Source of the DNA: Frigidibacter albus
Lineage (GTDB): Bacteria; Pseudomonadota; Alphaproteobacteria; Rhodobacterales; Rhodobacteraceae
NCBI RefSeq assembly: GCF_009908165.1
Contig: NZ_JAAAUC010000001.1
Location: 1-64,000, forward strand
Reading direction: 5' to 3'
DNA: 64,000 nucleotides
The stretch's first letter is position 1. Each line of letters begins with the position of its first letter. The notes under the pieces were generated by a model. It had not been told where the DNA came from, made no database searches, and saw nothing but the letters and a program-made list of their open reading frames with translations. Position numbers and translations under genes: made by a program. This document shows positions 35,580 through 43,216 of the stretch, in pieces.

Positions 35580-35668
35580 TGAAAGTCTCCTCCACTGGTC
35601 CGCTCCCACGGACAGAGCGCAAGGTGCCGCGCCACGAGGCATATGGCAAATATCAACTTTCTATCACC

Positions 35669-35687
35669 CCATGCCGCTGCGGCATGG
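35669..35687. promoter_or_regulatory. palindrome between LysR gene and TRAP operon
   Basis: CCATGCCG CTG CGGCATGG is a perfect 8-bp dyad right after the LysR stop and 90 bases before dctP. It could be an operator or the hairpin that ends the LysR message. Confidence 0.4.
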
Positions 35688-35688
35688 A

Positions 35689-36627
35689 TCATTGCCAGAC
35701 CCCGCGATGGACAAGATCGGCGACGATGTCGAAGATCGCGTCCTCTACCACCGACACAGCGACCTTGGGCCGCTGTTCGGCCCGTGTGGCGATGGACAAC
35801 TGCCAACCGATCTGCGGCGCGACAATGGGACGGCATTCCAGCGTGCCCGCGTTGATTTCCGTCAGCACGCCGCCATAGGTCAGCGCCGTGAAGCCGTGGC
35901 CCGAGCGGACAAGCGCCTTCAGGTGCCACATGCCATCCACCCGCTGCACCACGTTCGGCTCGTATCCATGCGCGTCGCAGGCGCGGTCGAACATGATGCG
36001 CAGGAAGTTCGGCCGCGACGGCATGACCAGCGGCAGCTGCGCTGCCTCGGCCAGGGTGAAGCTCGGCTTGCTCAGGCTGCCGGGCGGGCCGACGATGTTC
36101 AGATGCTCCACCAGCAACTCGCGGCGCAGGATGTCGCTGCGCTCGGGCGGCTCGTGCATCACCGCCAGCGCGATGTCGCCGCGCAGCAGCGCCTTTTCCA
36201 GCTCGCGGCTGAACCCTTCGACAAGGCGCAGCTCGATGTCGGGATACTGCGCCTTGATGCGCGACAGCAGCGGCGGCAGGATGAACTCGCCCGGTGTGGG
36301 CGGCAGGCCGAGGACCACGACCCCCTTTGGCGCCGAGGAATGCGCCGTGACATCGCGGTATCCCTGGGCAAGGATCGAGAAGGTCGCGTAGCAGCGTTCC
36401 AGCAGGATCTCTCCGGCCTCGGTCAGCTCTACGCCCCTGGGCAGCCGCAGGAACAGCGTGGTGGCCAGATCCTGCTCCAGCGCCGCGATCTGCCGGCTGA
36501 TCGCCGGTTGCGCGATCCGCAGCCGCGCGGCGGCCTTGGTCACGCTCTTCTCTTCCGCCACCGCCACGAAATAGCGCAGGGCGCGGGTTTCAGGGTGCCA
36601 CTCGTGGTCGCCGAACTTCTGCGACAT
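35689..36627 (-). CDS. LysR-family transcriptional regulator
   Basis: A 312-residue regulator: N-terminal HTH AKAAARLRIAQPAISRQIAALEQDLATTLFLRLPRGVELTEAG and an effector domain with VVLGLPPTPGEFILPPLLSRIKAQYPDIELRL. It is co-directional with the TRAP3 operon and divergent from the acyl-CoA dehydrogenase operon at 36889, so it could control either or both. Nested palindromes lie in the 261-base divergent region. GGGGGAG precedes ATG 36627. Confidence 0.92.
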   Translation of the reverse strand: MSQKFGDHEWHPETRALRYFVAVAEEKSVTKAAARLRIAQPAISRQIAALEQDLATTLFLRLPRGVELTEAGEILLERCYATFSILAQGYRDVTAHSSAPKGVVVLGLPPTPGEFILPPLLSRIKAQYPDIELRLVEGFSRELEKALLRGDIALAVMHEPPERSDILRRELLVEHLNIVGPPGSLSKPSFTLAEAAQLPLVMPSRPNFLRIMFDRACDAHGYEPNVVQRVDGMWHLKALVRSGHGFTALTYGGVLTEINAGTLECRPIVAPQIGWQLSIATRAEQRPKVAVSVVEDAIFDIVADLVHRGVWQ

Positions 36628-36756
36628 ATCTCCCCCTCGGGCCGATGCTTCCCGTCCGGCCCCCTGCCGAGCCGAGGCTTTCGAGTGGTAGTGTGCGAGG
36701 CCACCGCGGGCAAGGGCCTGTGCACTGCGCTTGACGCAATCGGGGCGCTAAGCTAA

Positions 36757-36811
36757 TGGACTGTTTGATTGCCGCCGGTTATGTGCCATTGCATAACCAA
36801 AGGTCAGTCCA
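36757..36811. promoter_or_regulatory. nested inverted repeats upstream of the acyl-CoA dehydrogenase operon
   Basis: Outer arms TGGACTG (36757-36763) and CAGTCCA (36805-36811) enclose inner arms GGTTATG (36777-36783) and CATAACC (36792-36798). The inner right arm continues as CATAACCAAAGGT, repeated in inverted orientation before tctB at 42657-42669. Likely operator of a shared LysR regulator. Confidence 0.55.
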
Positions 36812-36888
36812 GACCAACCTCCAGCGACGTTTCCTGACTGCCCGCTTGTGGCAGAAGAAACCCGGGAGTTGGATAAGGATCACCTGAC

Positions 36889-38040
36889 ATGTTTGCTGAC
36901 CTGACCGAGGATCAACGGAGCCTCGTGGACTCCGTGGCGCGTTTTGCCGAAGCCGAGCTGGCACCCGGCGCGCTGGAACGGGCCCACTCGCGCGAATACC
37001 CGTGGGAGGTGGCGGAGAAGCTGGCCGATATGGGCCTTTTGGGCATCACGATGCCCGAGGCGGATGGCGGTCTGGGCGGCACGCTGATGGATGCCGTTCT
37101 GGCGATCCAGACGGTGGCAAAATACTGCCCCAAAAGCGCAGACGTGGTGCAGGCGGGCAATTTCGGGCCGATCCGCACTTTCGTGGAATATGCCACGCCC
37201 GATCAGAAAGAGCGTTGGCTGGGCCGGCTGCTGGCCGGCAAGATGCTGATCTCGCTGGGGATGAGCGAGCCGGATGCGGGCTCGGCGGTAACCGAGCTGA
37301 AGACGAGTGCCCGCGAAGACGGCGATCACTTCATCCTCAGCGGCTCCAAGGTGTTCTCGACCCACAGCCCCGAGGCGGAACTGTTCCTGATCTATTGCCG
37401 CTTCGGGCCGGGCCTGAACGGCATCGGATCGGTGCTGGTGGAACGCGGCACCCCCGGCTTCACGATCGGCCAGCGGGCCGGGTTCATGAGCGGCGAGGAA
37501 TGGTGCCCGCTCTATTTCGAGGACTGCCGCATCCCGAAGGCCAATGTCCTTCTGGGGCCGGGCGGGTTCAAGAAGCAGATCTCGGGCTTCAACGTCGAAC
37601 GTCTGGGCAATTCTGCGCGGGCGCTGGCGCTTGGCCGATATGCCTATACGGTGGCGCGGCAGCACGCGCTGGACCGCAAGCAGTTCGGCCGCCCGCTCTG
37701 CGAGTTTCAGGGCCTCCAGTGGAAATTCGCCGAGATGCTGATGAAGCTCGAGGCCGCCGAGATGTTCCTGGCCCGCGCCGCAAATGTGCCCAACGGCACC
37801 CTGCCCTCGGCCAATGACACGGCGATGGCAAAGCTGGCCTGCAACATGGCCGGCTGGGAAGTGTCTAACGAGGCGTTGCAGGTGATGGGTGGCTATGGCT
37901 ACTCGACCGAGAGCCTGGTGGAGTATTGCGTCAAGCGTACCCGCGGCTGGATGATCGCCGGCGGCTCGATCGAGATGCTGAAGAACCGCATCGCCGAGCA
38001 TGTGTTCGACCGCCGCTTCGACCAGCGGGCGGGGGCATGA
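36889..38040 (+). CDS. acyl-CoA dehydrogenase
   Basis: A 383-residue flavoenzyme of the acyl-CoA dehydrogenase family: N-terminal helical bundle, the FAD/substrate loop ISLGMSEPDAGSAVTELKT, DRKQFGRPLCEFQGLQWKFAEM and the end VMGGYGYSTESLVEYCVKRTRGWMIAGGSIEMLKNRIAE, which keeps a Glu in the usual catalytic region. It makes a 2-enoyl-CoA. Start ATG 36889 follows AAGGA. Next genes are the CoA ligase (ATGA overlap) and the hydratase/dehydrogenase fusion. Confidence 0.92.
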   Translation: MFADLTEDQRSLVDSVARFAEAELAPGALERAHSREYPWEVAEKLADMGLLGITMPEADGGLGGTLMDAVLAIQTVAKYCPKSADVVQAGNFGPIRTFVEYATPDQKERWLGRLLAGKMLISLGMSEPDAGSAVTELKTSAREDGDHFILSGSKVFSTHSPEAELFLIYCRFGPGLNGIGSVLVERGTPGFTIGQRAGFMSGEEWCPLYFEDCRIPKANVLLGPGGFKKQISGFNVERLGNSARALALGRYAYTVARQHALDRKQFGRPLCEFQGLQWKFAEMLMKLEAAEMFLARAANVPNGTLPSANDTAMAKLACNMAGWEVSNEALQVMGGYGYSTESLVEYCVKRTRGWMIAGGSIEMLKNRIAEHVFDRRFDQRAGA

Positions 38041-40121
38041 CCATGGCTGCCGATTGGACAAGATCGCTGCTGAACCCACAGCGCGTGGCCCTTGTGGGCG
38101 TGTCGGACGATCCGTCGAAGACCGCGGGGCGGCCGCTGCAATTCCTGCGCCAGGCCGGTTTTGCGGGCGACATCCAGATCGTGAACCCGCGCCGCGAGAC
38201 GGTGCAGGGCGAGCGCGCCTTCCCCAGCCTGACCAATCTTCCGGAGCGCCCGGACCATGTCTTCATCCTGACCGACGCCGAAAAGGCGCTGGACGCGCTG
38301 GAGGAATGCCAGCGCCTTGGCGTGCCGGTGGCGACCATGCTGTCGGCAGGCTTTTCCGAGGCCGGTGAGCGCGGCCGTGCCAATCAGGCGCGGCTCGACG
38401 CGATCCTGGCGCGCGGCGGCACGCGGCTGATCGGCCCCTCCAGCATCGGCATCGTCAACCTGCACACCGGGCTGATGCTGACCGCCAATGCCGCCTTTGC
38501 CGAGCCGGACCTGCCGCGCGGCGGCATCTTCGTCGGCTCGCATTCCGGCAGCCTGATCGGCGCGCTGGTGTCGCGCGGCAAGCGCAAGGGCATCGGCTTT
38601 GCCGGGCTGGTCTCGGTCGGGGCGGAGTGCGACCTGTCGATCGGGCAGATCTGCCACGCCACGTTCGATGACCCAAAGGTTACCAGCTACATGCTGTTCC
38701 TGGAGACCCTGCGCGATGCCGAGGCGCTGCGCGCCTTTGCCATCGCCGCCGCCGAACGGGGCAAGCCGGTCGCGGCCTACAAGCTGGGCCGGTCGGATGA
38801 GGCGGCGGAACTCGCCGTGTCGCATACCGGCTCGCTGGCCGGGGCGGATGAGGTGGCCGACATCTTCCTGTCCGAATGCGGGATCGCGCGGGTGGAGAGC
38901 TTCGAGGGGCTGATCGAGGTGCTGCCGCTGCTGGAGCGGGTGCCCGCGAGCCCCACACGCCGCAAGGGCCGGGTGGGCGTGGTCACCACCACCGGCGGCG
39001 GCGCGGCGATGGCGGTCGAGACCATGGCGCTGCGCGGCGTCGACGTGGTGCCCGCATCAGAGGCGACGCGCGAGAAGCTGCGCGCGGCGGGCATCGACGC
39101 CGGCCACGGCCGGATCCTCGACCTGACGCTGGCCGGCACCCGCTATGACGTGATGAAATCCGCACTCGACATCCTGCGCGCCGCGCCGGAATTCGATCTG
39201 GTGCTGGCCTCGGTCGGCTCGTCCGCGCGGTTCAACCCGGAACTGGCGGTGCAACCCGCCATCGACGCGGCGCAGGGCCCCGGCACGCCGCTGGCGGTGT
39301 TTCTGGTGCCCGACGCGCCCGATGCGACGCGGCTGCTGGCGGCCTCGGGCGTGCCGGCCTTCCAGTTCCCCGAGACCTGCGGCGATGCGATTGCCGCGGC
39401 GCTGCACCGCCGCCTGCCGCGGCGGCTGCGCCCGCTGGACATTGGCGCAGCGGAGCAACCCTCGTTGGTGCTGGACGAGGCTGCATCCTACGCCCTCTTC
39501 GCCGCCTCCGGCCTTGCCTCGGCGCCGCACGTGGTGCTGGACCCGGGCCAGCCGGTGCCGGATCTGCCCTTTCCGTTTCCGGTGGTGGCCAAGGTTCTCG
39601 ACGCGGAGATCCCGCACAAGACCGACGCCGGCGGCGTGGTGCTGAACATCCGCAGCGCCGAGGAGCTTGCCGCGGCCATCGCCAGGATCACGGCCCGAGT
39701 GGCAGAGCGGATGGCGGGTCACCGCGTCACCCGCATCCTTGTGCAGCAGATGACCAAGGGTCTGGGCGAGGTGCTTCTGGGCTTCCGCCGCGATCCGCAG
39801 GTGGGCCCCATCGTCGTGCTGGCCGCGGGCGGAATCTATACCGAGATCTACCGCGACAGCACCATGCGGCTGGCCCCGGTCAGCCGCGAGGGCGCCATCG
39901 AAATGATTGCGGACCTGAAGTCGTCGCGTATCCTTGACGGGTTCCGCGGCGGTCCGAAGGGAGATCTGGCGGCGCTGGCAGATGCCATCGTCGCAGTGTC
40001 GAAACTGGCTGACGCGCAGGATGTGCGCGTCGAGGAAGCAGAAATCAATCCGTTGCTGGTGCTTGCCGAAGGGCAAGGCGTTCTGGCAATCGATGGTCTG
40101 GCAAGGGTGAGCAAGACATGA
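38037..40121 (+). CDS. ADP-forming acyl-CoA synthetase (fused alpha/beta, ACD type)
   Basis: A 694-residue fusion: CoA-binding Rossmann half (NPQRVALVGVSDDPSKTAGRPLQF), the phosphohistidine loop AVSHTGSLAGADEV near residue 255-265, and a C-terminal ATP-grasp domain with VVAKVLDAEIPHKTDAGGVVLNI. Such enzymes convert an organic acid with ATP and CoA to acyl-CoA, ADP and phosphate. The start ATG at 38037 overlaps the dehydrogenase stop; ATG 38043 is in frame. It feeds the same acyl-CoA to the enzymes on either side. Paralogue at 54577. Confidence 0.9.
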   Translation: MTMAADWTRSLLNPQRVALVGVSDDPSKTAGRPLQFLRQAGFAGDIQIVNPRRETVQGERAFPSLTNLPERPDHVFILTDAEKALDALEECQRLGVPVATMLSAGFSEAGERGRANQARLDAILARGGTRLIGPSSIGIVNLHTGLMLTANAAFAEPDLPRGGIFVGSHSGSLIGALVSRGKRKGIGFAGLVSVGAECDLSIGQICHATFDDPKVTSYMLFLETLRDAEALRAFAIAAAERGKPVAAYKLGRSDEAAELAVSHTGSLAGADEVADIFLSECGIARVESFEGLIEVLPLLERVPASPTRRKGRVGVVTTTGGGAAMAVETMALRGVDVVPASEATREKLRAAGIDAGHGRILDLTLAGTRYDVMKSALDILRAAPEFDLVLASVGSSARFNPELAVQPAIDAAQGPGTPLAVFLVPDAPDATRLLAASGVPAFQFPETCGDAIAAALHRRLPRRLRPLDIGAAEQPSLVLDEAASYALFAASGLASAPHVVLDPGQPVPDLPFPFPVVAKVLDAEIPHKTDAGGVVLNIRSAEELAAAIARITARVAERMAGHRVTRILVQQMTKGLGEVLLGFRRDPQVGPIVVLAAGGIYTEIYRDSTMRLAPVSREGAIEMIADLKSSRILDGFRGGPKGDLAALADAIVAVSKLADAQDVRVEEAEINPLLVLAEGQGVLAIDGLARVSKT

Positions 40122-42163
40122 GCGGAACGGTCCATCTGCAACGCGAGGGTGCGGTCGGCGTCCTCGTCATCGACAACCCGCCGGTCAACGCCGGCTCGTC
40201 GGACATTCGCAAGGCGCTGCTGACCTGCATTGCCGAGGTCGAGGCCGATGCCGGGCTGACCGCGGGCGTGCTGATCGGCGCGGGAAAGACCTTCATCGCC
40301 GGATCTGACCTGCGCGAGTTCGACCTGCCGCTGGCCCCGCCGCAACTGCCCGCGGTGATCGCGGCGATCGAGGGCTCGGCCAAGCCCTGGGTCGCGGCGC
40401 TGCAGGGCGCCGCTCTTGGCGGCGGCTATGAGTTGGCGCTTGGCTGCGACGCGCGCATCGCCGCGCCGGGAACGGTCGTCGGCCTGCCGGAATGCGGGCT
40501 TGGCATCATTCCGGGCGCGGGCGGCACGCAGAAGCTGCCGCGTCTGGTCGGCAAGGCGGCAGCCATCGCGCTCATCACCAGCGGTCGCCGGGTTGGCGCC
40601 GAAGACGCGTTGAAGCTGGGCATGGTCGATGCGCTGGCAAGCGGCGACCTGCGGGCCGAAGCGGCGGCGCTGGCGCTGTCTCTGGTCGGCCGGAAGGCGG
40701 GGGTGATCGAGCGCGATCCGCCCGCGGAGGACGAGGCCACCATCGAGGCCGCGGCGCGCAAGGCTGCCGCCTCGGGCCGCAGCCGCCCGCATATCCTCTC
40801 GGCGATCCGCCATATCCGCGCCGTCGGCAGCGTTCCCGCCGGCGAGGGTCTCGCCGCCGAACGGGAGGACTTCCAGGATCTGCGCATCTCGGCCGAGGCC
40901 AAGGCCCTGCGCCACATCTTCTTTGCCGAACGCGAGGCCGCCCGCGGGGCTGCGCCGGCGGGCGTGACTGCGGGCCCCTTCGCCAGCTTCGGCATCCTTG
41001 GAGCGGGCACCATGGGCGCGGGCATCGCGCTCGCCTGCCTTCAGCGCGGCTTTGCCACCACCGTTGTCGATACCGACCCCGCCGCCATCGAGCGGGCCCG
41101 CACAAGGATCGAGGATGAGATCAGCAAGTCCACCGCCGCGGGTCGCCTGACCGCGGCCGAGGCGGATGCCGCCCGCGCCAACCTGACCCTTGGCAGCGAC
41201 ATGGCGCTGCTGGCGGGCAGCGACGTGATCGTCGAGGCGGTGATCGAGGATCTGGCCGTCAAGCAACAGGTCTTTGCCGCCATCGACAAGGTGGCGCGCC
41301 CGGATGCGCTGCTGGCCACCAACACCTCCTATCTCGACGTGGATGCCATCGCCTCGGCCGTGGCCGATCCCGGCCGCTTCATCGGGCTGCATTTCTTCAG
41401 CCCTGCCAACATCATGAAACTGCTGGAGGTCGTCGGCGGCGCCCGCAGCACGCCCGAGGCGATTGCCACCGGCCTTGCCGTGGCGCGGGCGCTTGGCAAG
41501 CAGCCGGTGCAGGCGGGCAACGCGTTCGGCTTCATCGGCAACCGCATCTATGCCGCCTATCGCGCCGCCTGCGAGTTCATGCTGGAAGACGGGGCCCTGC
41601 CGCAAGAGGTGGATTCTGCGCTGACCGGCTTCGGCTTTGCGATGGGCCCCTTTGCGGTGGCCGACCTCTCGGGGCTGGATATCGCCTGGCGGATGCGCCA
41701 GCAGCAGGCCGCCAGCCGCGATCCCGCGGCCCGCTATGTGCATATCCCAGACCGGCTCTGCGAAGCGGGCCGCCTCGGCCGCAAGACCGGCGCGGGCTAT
41801 TACAGCTATGACGCCGCGGGCAAGCCGCAGCCGGACCCGGCGGTGGAGGCGATCATCCTTGCCGCCTCTGCCGAGAAGGGCACCCCGCGCCGCAGCCTGG
41901 CCGCCGAGGAGATTCAGCGCCGCGCCCTCGCCGCCATCGTCAACGAGGCGGCGCTGGTCGTGCAGCAGGGCGTTGCGCTGCGGCCGGGCGACGTGGATGT
42001 GGTGATGGTCAACGGCTATGGGTTCCCGCGCTGGACCGGCGGGCCGCTGCACTGGGCCGGGACGCAGGACCAGGCGCACCTGGCCGCCGATTGCGCCGCC
42101 TTCGTGGCGGCGGCAGGTGCGGGTCGGGAACTGGCCGATCTGGCAGCTATCCTGACGTCGTGA
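40118..42163 (+). CDS. fused enoyl-CoA hydratase / 3-hydroxyacyl-CoA dehydrogenase (FadJ/FadB-like)
   Basis: A 681-residue bifunctional protein. The N-terminal crotonase domain (about 1-190) has the oxyanion loop ALQGAALGGGYELALGCDARIA and LPECGLGIIPGAGGTQKLPRLVG with the catalytic Glu. The C-terminal 3-hydroxyacyl-CoA dehydrogenase domain (about 290-680) has FGILGAGTMGAGIALACLQRG and the catalytic His in GLHFFSPANIMKLLEVVGG. It turns enoyl-CoA into 3-oxoacyl-CoA. No thiolase follows, so the final thiolysis is done by another enzyme. Overlaps the ligase gene. Confidence 0.93.
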   Translation: MSGTVHLQREGAVGVLVIDNPPVNAGSSDIRKALLTCIAEVEADAGLTAGVLIGAGKTFIAGSDLREFDLPLAPPQLPAVIAAIEGSAKPWVAALQGAALGGGYELALGCDARIAAPGTVVGLPECGLGIIPGAGGTQKLPRLVGKAAAIALITSGRRVGAEDALKLGMVDALASGDLRAEAAALALSLVGRKAGVIERDPPAEDEATIEAAARKAAASGRSRPHILSAIRHIRAVGSVPAGEGLAAEREDFQDLRISAEAKALRHIFFAEREAARGAAPAGVTAGPFASFGILGAGTMGAGIALACLQRGFATTVVDTDPAAIERARTRIEDEISKSTAAGRLTAAEADAARANLTLGSDMALLAGSDVIVEAVIEDLAVKQQVFAAIDKVARPDALLATNTSYLDVDAIASAVADPGRFIGLHFFSPANIMKLLEVVGGARSTPEAIATGLAVARALGKQPVQAGNAFGFIGNRIYAAYRAACEFMLEDGALPQEVDSALTGFGFAMGPFAVADLSGLDIAWRMRQQQAASRDPAARYVHIPDRLCEAGRLGRKTGAGYYSYDAAGKPQPDPAVEAIILAASAEKGTPRRSLAAEEIQRRALAAIVNEAALVVQQGVALRPGDVDVVMVNGYGFPRWTGGPLHWAGTQDQAHLAADCAAFVAAAGAGRELADLAAILTS

Positions 42164-42175
42164 CCGGGGGCGGCC

Positions 42176-42595
42176 TCACTCGCGTGAGGCCGCCAGCCGC
42201 CAGACCCCCTGCGCCTGCACGATGGGCTCGTCGCCCGCAAACACGGTGCCCTCGACAAAGGCCATCCGCGTCGTCAGCTTCACGATCTTCGGTTCCACCG
42301 ATGCAAAGCTGCCGATCTGCAATGGCGCCACGAACTGGTGCGACAGGCTGATGGTTGCGCCGCGCGGCGCGCCTGCGACCAGCCGCGCCGTCATTCCGAA
42401 GGCCCGGTCGACAAAGGTCATCAACATTCCGCCATGCACCACGCCGTTGCGATTGGCGTGCATCGGCTCGGGCCACAGCCCGAGCTGGTGCCTGCCGCCC
42501 ACCTCGCGGCGCCAGAGGCCGCCCAGATGGGCGATCAGCCCCTCGGAAGGGTCATGGGTCCAGCCGTCGGCGATCAGGTCATCTATGGTCATCAT
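42176..42595 (-). CDS. PaaI-type hotdog thioesterase
   Basis: A 139-residue hotdog-fold protein with NGVVHGGMLMTFVDRAFGMTARLVAG (the HGG-x-x-x-x-x-D core) near the middle, the PaaI/YbgC-type thioesterase signature. It likely frees CoA from stalled aryl- or acyl-CoA esters. It is on the opposite strand, 12 bases from the fusion gene's end, with two consecutive Met codons at the start (42595/42592) and no clear ribosome binding site. Confidence 0.82.
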   Translation of the reverse strand: MMTIDDLIADGWTHDPSEGLIAHLGGLWRREVGGRHQLGLWPEPMHANRNGVVHGGMLMTFVDRAFGMTARLVAGAPRGATISLSHQFVAPLQIGSFASVEPKIVKLTTRMAFVEGTVFAGDEPIVQAQGVWRLAASRE

Positions 42596-42656
42596 GGTCG
42601 CAGTATCCCCGGCCGCAGAGGGGCAGGCAATGGCTTCGTCCTGCGGGGACTGCCTA

Positions 42657-42669
42657 ACCTTTGGTTATG
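42657..42669 (-). promoter_or_regulatory. 13-bp motif upstream of tctB shared with the acyl-CoA dehydrogenase promoter
   Basis: On the minus strand CATAACCAAAGGT here is identical to the right inner arm region at 36792-36804, and a CAGTCC block follows in both copies with a 4-base offset. The tctB start is 98 bases away. A shorter CCAAAGGT copy occurs at 48147-48154 before the LysR gene at 48248. Suggests a common LysR operator. Confidence 0.45.
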
Positions 42670-42766
42670 GGCGGGTGCATTTTTGGGCCTGTTGATACGC
42701 AAGCCAATATCAATGAGTCTGTCACTCGCCTGTGGAGGGGCAGTTCGCGCAATCGGGAGGAATATC

Positions 42767-43216
42767 ATGTCCACATTGGACACAAGGGAACTGGCCGGTG
42801 GCCTGTTCCTGATCGCCACCGGGGGCCTGTTCTCAGGTTATGCCCTGGCCAAGTATTCAATCGGAACCGTGACCAAGATGGGGCCAGGAATGGTGCCTGT
42901 CGCGCTTGGTGCGTTGCTGGTGGTCTTCGGCATTGTCGTGGCGGTAGGCGCCCTGACCAAGGGCCGCAACACCTCCGAGATCCGGGTCGCGGTGCCGCTC
43001 ATCATCCTTGGCAGCGTGCTGGTCTTTGGCCTGCTGATCGCGCCCTTCGGGCTGTTCCCGGCGATCATCGGCTGCGTGCTCGTGGCCACGCTCGCCGAAG
43101 GCAAGGTCCGGCCCCGCTTCAGCCTGGTGCTGGCCGGCGTGCTGTGCGTGCTGGCCTGGCTGGTCTTCGTGGTTGCGCTGCAACTTGCCGTTCCTCTGAT
43201 CGATTGGCCGTTCTGA
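42767..43216 (+). CDS. tripartite tricarboxylate transporter small subunit TctB
   Basis: A 149-residue protein with four hydrophobic segments and the TctB pattern AGGLFLIATGGLFSGYALAKYSIGTVTKMGPGMVPVALGALL. It is the minor membrane component of a TTT importer. ATG 42767 follows GGGAGGAAT. Its stop overlaps the next ATG. Confidence 0.9.
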   Translation: MSTLDTRELAGGLFLIATGGLFSGYALAKYSIGTVTKMGPGMVPVALGALLVVFGIVVAVGALTKGRNTSEIRVAVPLIILGSVLVFGLLIAPFGLFPAIIGCVLVATLAEGKVRPRFSLVLAGVLCVLAWLVFVVALQLAVPLIDWPF

